Shown here: positions 1-8,781 of the stretch, piece by piece | Layout of the letters: each line of letters opens with the position of its first letter | Position numbering within the stretch: position 1 is the first letter of the stretch | Source of the DNA: Sergeia podlipaevii | Taxonomy: Eukaryota > Euglenozoa > Kinetoplastea > Trypanosomatida > Trypanosomatidae | Length of the DNA: 12,160 nt | Assembly: GCA_030849805.1 (NCBI GenBank) | Contig: JASANZ010001725.1 | Location: 1-12,160, forward strand | Reading direction: 5' to 3' | Program-made: the position numbers and the translations under genes | Notes under the pieces: generated by a model | Seen by the model: only the letters and a program-made list of their open reading frames with translations | Told to the model about the DNA's origin: nothing | The model's database searches: none

Positions 1-37
1 AAGAACCTCTTTTGACAAAAAAAAAAGCACGATTTCA

Positions 38-89
38 TTCTTTTTTTTCTTTTTTTTTTTAATGTTCACACAAAAATTTGCCTTTGCAG
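38..89 (+). promoter_or_regulatory. Candidate trans-splice acceptor: polypyrimidine tract plus first AG
   Basis: Bases 38-60 are 23 consecutive pyrimidines, almost all T. The first AG downstream is at 88-89, in the context TTTGCAG. In trypanosomatids the spliced leader is normally added at the first AG after such a tract. That AG lies 27 nt inside the reading frame that opens at 62, so the signal conflicts with the annotated start. An alternative is the AG at 26-27, which follows only a short CCTCTTTT tract, in which case the long T tract is 5' UTR. Seen directly: tract and AGs. Inferred: usage. Confidence 0.55.
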
Positions 90-3000
90 CAGCTGCGGAC
101 AGCAGCAGTGGGGGCGGTTTCGACTGCCGCCACGGCGCCATTGCCAGCCCTCCTAATATTGAAGAACAGAAGGTGGCGACATCGCGTGTGCGTACGTGGA
201 CGTACCATGATGCGACGAAGCACAGCACGTGTCTAGTGACATTGTATGAACGACGCTCCCTGCGTGTCCCACTAGGCACCACTAGTACCACTACCGCCGT
301 CTTCGGAAATGACGAAGCAGACGCAGGGCTTGATGCCGCCGGTATGGAGCAGCAGGTGGTGTGTGGTGTAGAGTGGGAGCTAGCTTGCCTAGTAAACATG
401 GCAAGTGTAGAGGGTAGCAGTACTGATGATGATGGTAGTACTGACATAAATAACAATTTCTGCCATGTCAATGGTGGTGGCTGCGATGGGTCATGGTTGC
501 GCTCCAAATTTTGTTTTCATGGCGCGACGGTAAATCGTGCTGTGGCTGCTGGCTTCAGTGGAGTTGTCTTTCTATCTACTACATGCGTGCTGATATACAC
601 ACACTGTGACGAGACCACTAGCGCAGCGGCGCCAGCGCTCGATGCGTTCTGCGTGACCGCTGATGCAGAGGGGAGCCGCGGCTGGACACACGTCCGTCAT
701 GCCGTAGAGTTGCCACGTGGGAGCATTGGCGCAGCCTCACATGGCATAGTTGCCACTGCTGCTAGTGCCCTTGTTACCTCCGCTGACTTCAGGAATGCAC
801 CTGACGGCGATGGGCACGTTTGCGGTAGCAGCACCACCGATTGCGATTCCGTATCGGTGCTTCATGTTTCCGGCGCACATGTACGTGGCACGCACTCCGA
901 ACTGCGGCTGAGGTACTTGCTTGCGTGCCACTCTGCCATCTCCGATCCCACCACGTCCTCTGCAGAAGATCAAGATGAGCACAGTAGGCGGCCAACATCC
1001 TCTTATGACTTGACAGTTGGTGTGTTGAGACTTAGCGCTAAAGGAGGGGACCAGGGTGCGCGGGGCAGTGCTAGTAGTAAGAGTGCAAACGCGTTCCTTT
1101 ACACTTCTGCATTGGAGCATATGTATAGCGAGAGAGCCGTGCTTTTTGACAACGTGCCAGCAGCAGCGACTACCACATCTACACGAGCCATTCCCCCTGG
1201 TGGCGCATCAGGCACGTACCGGACGCCCTCTCCATCGGATTGGACGTGGTTGACACTAACCGACGAAGAGGGAAGCGGCGAGTGCATCGTGGGGGTACTG
1301 GAGGATATGAACAAGGTACAGGTGCACTGCGGTGGCCTCACCTCGGAAGCGGCACATGGGGTTCTAGGAGTGTCCTTTGCTAAGGAGCCGTCGCATGCAT
1401 GCACTCCTCAACCGCAGAAGCAGTTGTCACATAGAGAAATTGGAAGGGGAAGCAACGACGGCTTCAGTGATGCCGATGTGCTAGATATGCTGGAGGACAC
1501 GCAAGCAGTCACTTTTTTTAATCTAGCTCCTCCTTACACACGCATGCCATCGCGTCAGCAAAGCAAGAGAGAGAAACGGATAGAGGCTGGGAAAGGGGCA
1601 ACGGTGATTTCTGCCTCTTCTCTAGTAAAAGGAAAGAAGAAGGTATCTGACGGCGGTAAGGCGCTACGGACTGTGTGCTTTATTCTAGACTTTATTCAGC
1701 CCTCTTGGGGAAGAGAGGGAGGGAGCAATCTTTCCTCACCACCGCCATCATCGTCATCGTCCTCGTTGCTGCCACTGCCATCGCAGGGGCTCTACATGAC
1801 ACATTGTGCGGTATCGCCATCTCAGGCCTCACGGAGCATGCGCGTGCCGGTCGGGAGTGATGGGTGGTGGATAGTGACGCAACCAGTCGCACTTCCTACA
1901 CCACGGACTGCGATACCGGCGACCACCGCATGGGAGGGTGTTTCCCTGCGTCAGATGCAATGCTCTCCATTCCCTCAACTTGGCCCAGGTGGTTGGTGTT
2001 GCTTCCCCGCTACCGACTTGCTTACTGGAGAGGTTCAATTGTTGTTTTCCTGCGCTGAGAGGCTACAGGCAGGGCTTGGCGCCACCGAGGGAGCTCTCAG
2101 CTACGGAGGCGACGGTGAGGATGAAGACTTTTTTATCCGCCTTGCTAGTACTGCCGTGGTAGGGTGTCGTGCGGAGGGCACCACTCCCACAGTAGCAACC
2201 TGGAGGGCATGTGAAAAAGCAATGAGAGCGCTTTTGAAGCGTTTTGATGATGGCGCCATCCCGTTGATGGAGCGACTTGAGCCGGTGGTACGCAAGAACG
2301 CTTACATTGGTAGCTACGGGGATGAAGACAGTGGTCAATGCCTACGGAGCTATGCGCGGGGTGTTCAGGCGCTCGTGCTAGAGCAGGCATTGCCGGAGGA
2401 AAGCACGGCGGTAGTGGAGGCCGCTATCCATAGCTGTGCTCGACGGTTCTGCCATGGTGTCATACGGTTGCTGGAGCTTCTGGACTGGATGGTCAGCGCG
2501 GGTAACAACGATAGCGACGCCGCACTGCAACTCTTCGAGTGCGTCGCCCTTGTGTTTTTGGGTGGAGCAGGAGGAGGAGGAGGAGGGTCTGCGTACCTCT
2601 CTAGAGCCTCTGAAGGAAGGAGCAGCACTAGCTGCAGCGACATCCCTGCTCTCTGCCACGAGCAACTTGTGTGTATGCAAGTACTGCTCCATCTTTCCGT
2701 CTTTGGCGCAGGAGAGCCTCCGCAGCGCACGCGACGCAAGGCCAGCGACGCATCGCGCAGAAGCATAGGCGGCTATGGCGCTTTTGTGGTTTTGCGAAAA
2801 CTCCTTTTGCTTTACATCTCTCGCCGTCACGACTCTCCGCTTGAGCTGCTATTTGAGGATATCGTCGCTGCGTGTCACGACGCCGACGAAGCCGAGTGTG
2901 GTGCCCACACTGCCACTTCCGCTGTGGAGGAGAAGCTGCGGGAGATGGAATGCGCCTTGCTGCACACCGTCCGAGTGGATGCCCTGCTTAGTGCTCTGAA

Positions 3001-6000
3001 CTCCCTATCTGCTTGTGGTGAGCGAGGGACGCTATCACGAACCGATATCTACGAAATAGTGTGCACGTGGAACCCCCAGAACCAGCAGGCTGCCGCGGTC
3101 ATTGCGCCAACGCTGCTGGTGATTCCCTGTCTTGTTGACATTGCCAAAACGCTTTCAGTGGGTAGTACACTAGCACCGGTAGCAGTAGGAGTGAGGCCTT
3201 TAGAGGATATGGTGGATGTTTGGACACAACAACACCAGAAACATTCGCAGCAGCAGCAAGAGGTGGAGAAGCAACAGAATGAAAAGACGTTGGCGGTGGT
3301 TCGTGCTGCGGTGCACTCATGGGAGCGTGGCGTGCCGTTAGGCATGCATGGCGCTGAACCACTTTCGCATAAGCGCTGGGAGATACAACAGGGGCCGGAG
3401 GAAAGAGGGGCATATGTAGTGCCGCTGTGTTTCCCCGAGGCGATGATGGCGGTCGGGGTTGATGTTCAGCAGTTATGGCGGGCGCCACTTGCGCTACTCC
3501 CACCGCTGGCGCGCCTTCAGGCGCTCCACGAGTTGACGCAGCGCTGGATGCATCATTGGCGACGAGCGGCAGAGCGCTCCGTGCAGCAGCTGAGGGAAGT
3601 GAATGCGGGGACCGCGCAGGAGGACGATGGCTGTGATGAAGACGAGGACGACCGCGGCTGGCGTGCATACACACGCAAGTGGTGCTTCATAGTTGAGGAA
3701 GTGGCACGAGGCGTACAAGTGCTGCTGTGGGTCTGCGGCGGGAGCGACAAGTGCGCGCGAGTTGTGGTGGGAGCCTGCCTCTCTACTGCCATGTCCACAC
3801 CTGACCATGCGCAAGATGCGGCGGGCATCGTTAGAGCAGGCAGCGGCGGCGGCGATGCTCCAGAAGTGATGGCGATGAGCAGCAGTTTCTCTCTCACGGC
3901 ATTTGCCGATGTATTCAGCACTTCCAACACACTTGATCTTCATGTTGGTCGTGCTTTGCATTTATCTATGGCGTGTGCAACAAGTCGTGTGCTTTGTTGT
4001 CTTTTGTTTCATGCGCTTGCCGCCGCTCCTATGATTTCCTCTGATTCCCTTGCTGTCTCTGCCAGTAAATGTCACATTGCACACAAGGGTGCGGCACCCC
4101 CGCCACCACCACCCCCACTACCGCTATCATCTCTAGAGGAGAGGTGCATCGCCGTGTGGGAGTGCGCTTTTACTGCTGATCCCCTGGCCGCCAGCAACGC
4201 GGTACTCTACGACAAGTTGTACGAAGCGTTTGCCTATGTATCGCAGTCACATGCAGATAATGATGTGGCTCGGCTGTTGCTTCGGTGTTGCCGCATTATT
4301 TTTCTTCGTGCGTATCCGCAGCTCTTGTCAGCGATGATCCGCGATGGTGACGATGAACGCAAGCAAAATGAAGGGAAGAGGAGCAAGCACCAGACGGGAG
4401 AGAATCAGATGGGTGAGTGGTACGTTCTGCAGCAACAGCAGCAAGGCAAAGATGGTGGTTTTGAGTGTGGGGCGAAGCATCGCCAAGGCACGCAGGCGCT
4501 GTTGTGTCCTCAATTTGATAGCGTTGCGGATCCCTGTATGCCTTTCATCTCTCGCTCGGACTCTAGTTATCGCTGTCTGCATGCTGGGGAAGCTTTTTTG
4601 CTCGTGCAGAGACACCTGAATCGTCTGTTCGCTCTTATGGAATTGCACGGCAGCTGCGTGTGCTTCCGTGTGCTTCACCGACTCGTGAAGCTGCTGCCTA
4701 ACGCCGTGGCTACTCTCACTAACCGTCCGTCAACGACAGCATGGAGAGGAGGAGGAGTTGGCAGGGTAGATTGGAACGTGGAGCCGTGGAGTACGAGGGA
4801 GGCAGGCGCTGCCAGTGCTACCAGTGTTTTTGTGCTATCACCACCCACTATGTACTTCATCGCCGCCTCCCTCTTCGACGCGAGCAACACAGAACGCTTA
4901 GTGGTTGCCTTTGAGCTTGTACGTCGTGAGCTGGTACTGTATGTACTGTCCTACATGGTTCAGGAAGGCTATGCTACACTGCAGTCTAGTACAGCAGGAG
5001 CGGGCGAGGCGGTAGTACTTGAAGGGGAAGACAACCACCCATGCGTGGCAGCGGCGCAGTTGCTTCCCACATGTATGGAGATAATTGGAGCTAACTACGA
5101 TGCCAAGGACCTTCTTAATGCGCTTTCAGAGAAACTCGAGGGGGTCTCCGAGGCTTTAGCCGGTGATAGGCAGGAAGAGGAGTTGCTCTACGAAAAGACG
5201 TTGTTGCTTCTTTTTGTAGATGTCATGTGGTGTCTTGTCGTGGATGAAAATCCCTCTACCGGCGGCATCAGCGCCACCACCAAGGTGAATCAAGCGACAC
5301 GCGCAACGGTGCACTGTACACCATCCGTTGTAGAGGACATGGCGGAGTGTTTGATGACGATTGGCAAACGAGTGGTGACGTCATGTGGTGATAGTGATGC
5401 CGGTGGTGTTAGTACTGGTGAGGTACATCGGGTCATGGAGGCAGTTGTTTCGAGTGAGTCACTGCTGGAGGTGTTGCAGGCCAACACAAGAGAAGAGAAA
5501 GAGGAAGAGGAAATGGTGGAAGCAGCAAAAGGCGACCTTGACGATGGCGATAAGGATTGCTCCATCGCCTGCTACACCCAGTCACAAACGCATATCCTCA
5601 CTTTAGAGAAACTGGGCAGTTTGCTGTCCAAAAGCAACGTACTTTTCATTCATCCACAATCAGTGAGTGCTGATCGTGTTCCACGTCACATCGCATCTAT
5701 GACAAGGTCCATTCTTGGCCCAGATGATGCTCGCGTAGCAACGCCACCGTGTGCGATCGCCGCCACCACTCCTCCTCCTCTCCAGGACGCTGATCGTGTC
5801 ACCGCACGTGGGCTAGCACGAGCATTACTCGGTAGCGCAGTTGCGGCAGACGTCTCCAGTGCTGCAACGACTATGATGGGAAAGGGGGGAGGGGGGACCC
5901 ATGTAGGCGGGGAGGGTGGCGCACACGCGTCTCAGTGGTTGCGCAAGGAAGAACGGTACCGTCGTGGTCTCCTGCGCGACTCGTGGGGTGCCTATTATCG

Positions 6001-7558
6001 CACGCGGACCTTCGCAGAAGCACTGGGCCTCCTGTACGTGGCACTTCGCTTTGAAAAGCGTCTACGTGCGCTCTCATCTTTTGCGTTAGAACAGAAGGAC
6101 ATTTGCTTCACCTTTGCGTGTGTACACGTTGCTGACGTACGCAGGGTCTTTGATCGAGAAGGCAGACAGCTGGCTGACCGTCTATCGCATAAGCTTCGCT
6201 ACGCACGAGAGGCTCTTGTGGAGGCGGAAGAGACACATCGCGTGGAGCTGGAAGCCGCGTACTACTCTATTATAGGTGCTCTGTGGAGGGTAGAGAGTGC
6301 ACAGGAGGAGCTATTTCACGGGGAAGAGGAGGTTCGCGCTGTGGTGATGCGATGCGAAGATGCAGAGCGTGATGCGGCGTATGAGCGTTTTGCCGTGGAG
6401 GAGCTGGCAATCGCTGAAAGGGAAGACGAAGCGAAAGAGGAGGCGGAGTGGCTGGCAGAGCAGGAGCGGTGGGAGAGTGAAGAGGAGCAACAGCAGGATG
6501 CAGTTTCTACGCACGCTGCGAACTCCTCTGTGCGTGTGCCGGGTGGTGCGCCATTGCCCCCTGCTTGTGCGCGGCAGACAAAATTTCAGACCTGGCAGTC
6601 TGAAAAATTACGAAGAGCGGCAGCACAATCAAGCACGGCGCTAGCGAACGCGCCAAAGATGACAGCAATGATGGAGACAAGGACCGCCGTTGTCACGAGA
6701 ACTCAGAGGAAGGACCCACAACGCTACATGCGAGGCGATACTCAGGACGAAGGGACAGTGCAGCGGCAGGATCATCATCACGAGCAACCCCAGCCGCATG
6801 CAGGTGGATTGCGGTTATCGTCCGTGTTGGGAGCATTTGATAAGCTGCAGAGCAAGCTGCGAGAAACGGTTGCACCCCCGCCCTCAAGTAGCGTCATGCA
6901 CCACTACCACCACCACAGCGAAGTCGCAGACACTATTCAGCAGCCGCGTGAACAGCAGGCAGCAGGAGGCACAGACGATGGTTGGGGCTGGGATGATGAA
7001 CCCGAAGCAGAAGAGAAAGTGAAGAAGGCCGAGGCTGGCCTTGATAATGTTTCTGTTAAAATATGTCCTGCGTTGCCACCACGTAAACAGTTTGCCAGCA
7101 AGGAGGTGGAGGGGGTGGGGCGGCACGATGAAATGAAGGTAACGGGAAAGAAGAAGCACAGAAAAGGGCTTCTAGTTGCGATGCCGACCTCGTCAGCAAC
7201 AGCGACAGTTGCGGGAATAGAACCTGGGGTCTCCATGCTACCCCAGTCAATCAACCAAGTGATCGAGGCCGTTGGCGATGCAGAGGCAGCTAGTGTTTGG
7301 CTGAGCAGTCCCCGTGGTGCTGTGGGGGCGGCGCAGCAGCCCACTGACGACGTGGAGATGAGTGTGCTAGTCGCAGGCACAGTGGACGGCTGGAACGATG
7401 AGGACGGCGATCTTACAGGCATGGTGGGGGGCGGTGATGCTTCTCACGAAAACGTTGGGGTTGCTCCTGTTGGGCTGTGCGATGCGGATATAATCGCTGT
7501 TGCGGAAGCGGCGCAGCGGCAGCGTGCTTATCGTCACGCACTGCTTTCTGTGTGGTAG
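62..7558 (+). CDS. Large conserved-type trypanosomatid protein, 2498 aa, possible beta-propeller/alpha-solenoid scaffold
   Basis: One uninterrupted frame ends in TAG; the product is roughly 270 kDa. I recognise no enzyme motif, no signal peptide and no clear membrane segment. Residues about 1-500 are rich in short beta-like stretches split by low-complexity loops, as in a degenerate beta-propeller. About 700-1950 are mostly helical, leucine- and cysteine-rich, like an alpha-solenoid. About 1959-2145 form a charged helical/coiled-coil region. The last 350 residues look disordered and hold GWGWDDE (2307-2313) and GWNDED (2443-2448). Low-complexity inserts include Ser (about 562-567), Gly (834-842), Gln (about 1056-1071) and Pro (1346-1352). 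The helices at about 1976-2030 faintly recall the C-terminal part of Nup160, which is only a hypothesis. ATG 62 is the first in-frame start; the next in-frame ATG is at 344 (residue 95). Existence of the gene is secure; its function is unknown. Confidence 0.93.
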   Translation: MFTQKFAFAAAADSSSGGGFDCRHGAIASPPNIEEQKVATSRVRTWTYHDATKHSTCLVTLYERRSLRVPLGTTSTTTAVFGNDEADAGLDAAGMEQQVVCGVEWELACLVNMASVEGSSTDDDGSTDINNNFCHVNGGGCDGSWLRSKFCFHGATVNRAVAAGFSGVVFLSTTCVLIYTHCDETTSAAAPALDAFCVTADAEGSRGWTHVRHAVELPRGSIGAASHGIVATAASALVTSADFRNAPDGDGHVCGSSTTDCDSVSVLHVSGAHVRGTHSELRLRYLLACHSAISDPTTSSAEDQDEHSRRPTSSYDLTVGVLRLSAKGGDQGARGSASSKSANAFLYTSALEHMYSERAVLFDNVPAAATTTSTRAIPPGGASGTYRTPSPSDWTWLTLTDEEGSGECIVGVLEDMNKVQVHCGGLTSEAAHGVLGVSFAKEPSHACTPQPQKQLSHREIGRGSNDGFSDADVLDMLEDTQAVTFFNLAPPYTRMPSRQQSKREKRIEAGKGATVISASSLVKGKKKVSDGGKALRTVCFILDFIQPSWGREGGSNLSSPPPSSSSSSLLPLPSQGLYMTHCAVSPSQASRSMRVPVGSDGWWIVTQPVALPTPRTAIPATTAWEGVSLRQMQCSPFPQLGPGGWCCFPATDLLTGEVQLLFSCAERLQAGLGATEGALSYGGDGEDEDFFIRLASTAVVGCRAEGTTPTVATWRACEKAMRALLKRFDDGAIPLMERLEPVVRKNAYIGSYGDEDSGQCLRSYARGVQALVLEQALPEESTAVVEAAIHSCARRFCHGVIRLLELLDWMVSAGNNDSDAALQLFECVALVFLGGAGGGGGGSAYLSRASEGRSSTSCSDIPALCHEQLVCMQVLLHLSVFGAGEPPQRTRRKASDASRRSIGGYGAFVVLRKLLLLYISRRHDSPLELLFEDIVAACHDADEAECGAHTATSAVEEKLREMECALLHTVRVDALLSALNSLSACGERGTLSRTDIYEIVCTWNPQNQQAAAVIAPTLLVIPCLVDIAKTLSVGSTLAPVAVGVRPLEDMVDVWTQQHQKHSQQQQEVEKQQNEKTLAVVRAAVHSWERGVPLGMHGAEPLSHKRWEIQQGPEERGAYVVPLCFPEAMMAVGVDVQQLWRAPLALLPPLARLQALHELTQRWMHHWRRAAERSVQQLREVNAGTAQEDDGCDEDEDDRGWRAYTRKWCFIVEEVARGVQVLLWVCGGSDKCARVVVGACLSTAMSTPDHAQDAAGIVRAGSGGGDAPEVMAMSSSFSLTAFADVFSTSNTLDLHVGRALHLSMACATSRVLCCLLFHALAAAPMISSDSLAVSASKCHIAHKGAAPPPPPPPLPLSSLEERCIAVWECAFTADPLAASNAVLYDKLYEAFAYVSQSHADNDVARLLLRCCRIIFLRAYPQLLSAMIRDGDDERKQNEGKRSKHQTGENQMGEWYVLQQQQQGKDGGFECGAKHRQGTQALLCPQFDSVADPCMPFISRSDSSYRCLHAGEAFLLVQRHLNRLFALMELHGSCVCFRVLHRLVKLLPNAVATLTNRPSTTAWRGGGVGRVDWNVEPWSTREAGAASATSVFVLSPPTMYFIAASLFDASNTERLVVAFELVRRELVLYVLSYMVQEGYATLQSSTAGAGEAVVLEGEDNHPCVAAAQLLPTCMEIIGANYDAKDLLNALSEKLEGVSEALAGDRQEEELLYEKTLLLLFVDVMWCLVVDENPSTGGISATTKVNQATRATVHCTPSVVEDMAECLMTIGKRVVTSCGDSDAGGVSTGEVHRVMEAVVSSESLLEVLQANTREEKEEEEMVEAAKGDLDDGDKDCSIACYTQSQTHILTLEKLGSLLSKSNVLFIHPQSVSADRVPRHIASMTRSILGPDDARVATPPCAIAATTPPPLQDADRVTARGLARALLGSAVAADVSSAATTMMGKGGGGTHVGGEGGAHASQWLRKEERYRRGLLRDSWGAYYRTRTFAEALGLLYVALRFEKRLRALSSFALEQKDICFTFACVHVADVRRVFDREGRQLADRLSHKLRYAREALVEAEETHRVELEAAYYSIIGALWRVESAQEELFHGEEEVRAVVMRCEDAERDAAYERFAVEELAIAEREDEAKEEAEWLAEQERWESEEEQQQDAVSTHAANSSVRVPGGAPLPPACARQTKFQTWQSEKLRRAAAQSSTALANAPKMTAMMETRTAVVTRTQRKDPQRYMRGDTQDEGTVQRQDHHHEQPQPHAGGLRLSSVLGAFDKLQSKLRETVAPPPSSSVMHHYHHHSEVADTIQQPREQQAAGGTDDGWGWDDEPEAEEKVKKAEAGLDNVSVKICPALPPRKQFASKEVEGVGRHDEMKVTGKKKHRKGLLVAMPTSSATATVAGIEPGVSMLPQSINQVIEAVGDAEAASVWLSSPRGAVGAAQQPTDDVEMSVLVAGTVDGWNDEDGDLTGMVGGGDASHENVGVAPVGLCDADIIAVAEAAQRQRAYRHALLSVW
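5936..6490 (+). other. Charged coiled-coil/helical region of the 2498-aa protein
   Basis: Residues about 1959-2145 are almost free of proline and glycine. They are very rich in Glu, Arg and Ala, with hydrophobic residues spaced as in long amphipathic helices. The first part (about 1976-2030) has aromatic and leucine positions (AYYRTRTF, LLYVALRF, EQKDICF) like packed solenoid helices. The latter part (about 2040-2145) turns into acidic runs such as REDEAKEEAEWLAEQERWE, which suggest a free coiled coil. This separates the solenoid from the disordered tail. Confidence 0.6.
6974..7405 (+). other. Disordered tail with two Trp/acidic motifs
   Basis: Two short motifs stand out in a low-complexity C-terminal tail: DDGWGWDDEPE (codons 6974-7006) and DGWNDEDGD (codons 7385-7411). 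Aromatic residues embedded in acidic runs are typical of short linear motifs that dock on adaptor or coat proteins. One example is the W-x-W type recognised by delta-COP in Dsl1 and ArfGAP1. Between the motifs lie Lys-rich stretches such as GKKKHRKG. The motifs are directly visible; the binding role is inferred from general knowledge of such motifs. Confidence 0.4.
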
Positions 7559-7600
7559 AAGTTTTGCGCAGTTGCACGGTACATGTAGCTCTCTGCCACC

Positions 7601-7612
7601 ATATATATATAT
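7601..7612. repeat. (AT)6 microsatellite
   Basis: Six AT units lie about 40 nt after the stop codon of the large gene, in its presumed 3' UTR. Confidence 0.85.
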
Positions 7613-7670
7613 GAGTTTTTTAGTGTCCGGTGCGGAGGAGACGGGGAACAGGAAGGGGGGATAGGGGCTT

Positions 7671-7683
7671 AAAAAAAAAAAAA
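7671..7683. repeat. A13 homopolymer
   Basis: Thirteen consecutive A lie in the presumed 3' UTR of the large gene. This is genomic sequence, and no retroposon structure or target-site duplication was seen around it. Confidence 0.8.
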
Positions 7684-7828
7684 CTACGGACTTCTTGTGC
7701 ATAAGTGTTTTTGCTTTTTGTTTTGTTTTGTTTTTGCTTTGGGGACAGGAACGCTAGGCGATGTGAATGTTTTCTAATATTAGATATTTATTCACACGTT
7801 TACTTATCGACAGTTGTATACAAAGTCC

Positions 7829-7890
7829 CTTGTTCTCTTCATCTTATTCTTCTTTTTTTGTTGTTGTTGTTGTTGCTGTTGCTGTTGCAG
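7829..7890 (+). promoter_or_regulatory. Pyrimidine/TTG-repeat tract ending in CAG, possible splice acceptor
   Basis: A CT-rich run passes into a T7 run and then TTG and CTG triplets, ending in TTGCAG with the AG at 7889-7890. The layout fits a trypanosomatid 3' splice site. It lies some 950 nt before the next plausible coding start, so it may be unused or serve only a long 5' UTR. The Gs in the triplets weaken it as a polypyrimidine tract. Confidence 0.35.
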
Positions 7891-7950
7891 TAGTTTATGG
7901 GGTAGCTACATCAGATTATTCCGGCTTGTTGTTGCGTTGAAGTGAACCAA

Positions 7951-7954
7951 CACA

Positions 7955-7986
<32 letters not shown>
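7951..7986. repeat. Compound (CA)11(GA)7 microsatellite
   Basis: Eleven CA units run directly into seven GA units, followed by a few more CA units. This is a typical compound dinucleotide repeat of trypanosomatid spacers, likely length-variable between strains. Confidence 0.9.
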
Positions 7987-8170
7987 CACACAACATGGTT
8001 GCAACAATAATTGAATAATGCACACCTGAATGCATGTATGTACTGTGAACACAGGCTTTCACCATCTCTAGTGTGAGAGCACACAGCCACATATCTTGAC
8101 TACTCCATCTGCTCATCCGAATCTTTTTGTTGTTGTTGCTTTTCTCTCATTTTAAATGTCATATTATTAC

Positions 8171-8193
8171 TATTATTATTATTATTATTATTA
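8171..8193. repeat. (TAT)n trinucleotide microsatellite
   Basis: Seven TAT units and a partial one, preceded by imperfect copies from about 8161. Non-coding. Confidence 0.85.
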
Positions 8194-8238
8194 CTTACCC
8201 TGTGCGCTGCTCTGCTACTTGACGCTGAAGATATTCAG

Positions 8239-8278
8239 TTTTTTTTTTCTTTGTGTATTTGTGTGCTGGTAATTGCAG
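8239..8278 (+). promoter_or_regulatory. Candidate splice acceptor upstream of the pseudogene
   Basis: T10 followed by CTTT (8239-8252) is followed by TTGCAG, with its AG at 8277-8278. This is the cleanest tract-plus-AG pair in the spacer. It would give a 5' UTR of about 550 nt if the pseudogene starts at 8835. Usage is inferred. Confidence 0.4.
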
Positions 8279-8296
8279 TTACTTTCTGCAAAGTTA

Positions 8297-8319
8297 TTTA
8301 TTTATTTATTTATTTATTT
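8297..8319. repeat. (TTTA)n tetranucleotide microsatellite
   Basis: About six TTTA units in the spacer, preceded by a partial copy. Confidence 0.85.
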
Positions 8320-8754
8320 GTGCTTATGCAACACATACTAATAGCCAAAAGATCAGCATTGGCTACCAACGCTTAGCGCGATACATTCAGGCAATAGAAA
8401 GACCTATACCACTTGCTCAAAAAGGGGTCAAATTCCTTTCTATTTGAACATGGGAGCAGACGCTGCCGCAGGTGGTACATTCTAACCGCCAATGCAGGAC
8501 GTCGACGCTGGTCGCCGTTGCTGTAACGCTTCTTTTCTTGTCGTGGTGCGTGTTTGTTGTGGGAGGTGCTCTCGCCCACGAGTCGTAACATGGGAGCCAC
8601 GCTCCTTTTTCTTCCCAATCCATGCGAACTGCTCTCATACAACCATTGATTTGCTGGGGCTCTGGGTGTTTCAAGGGGACAGAAGCATTCTGGGCTACTG
8701 CGACAGCGATAAAGCACTGCATCTGCAGGGTACTGAGGAGAGTAGCAGGTAGGT

Positions 8755-8781
8755 ATCATCATCATCATCAGCAGCAGCAGC
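8755..8781. repeat. (ATC)5 followed by (AGC)n microsatellite
   Basis: Five ATC units run into about four AGC units. Read in the frame that continues into the pseudogene it would encode His then Gln runs. It lies upstream of the first ATG I consider plausible for that locus. Confidence 0.8.

Noticed and set aside
3099..3674. 191-codon open frame on the minus strand inside the large gene
   Set aside because: It lies opposite an intact coding frame, its composition (Ala, Pro, Ser, His, Arg) is what a GC-rich antisense frame gives, and no domain is recognisable.
7671..7683. A13 run as the tail of a retroposon
   Set aside because: No element body, no target-site duplication and no reverse-transcriptase remnant next to it.
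8365..8440. tRNA-like stretch with TAGCGCGATACATTCAGG and GGTCAAATTCC
   Set aside because: The boxes match the A- and B-box consensus poorly and I could not fold a cloverleaf with acceptor and anticodon stems.
8492..8752. 86-codon + strand open frame before the pseudogene
   Set aside because: No domain, no convincing start context, and it overlaps the frame leading into the pseudogene. I could not tell it from chance.
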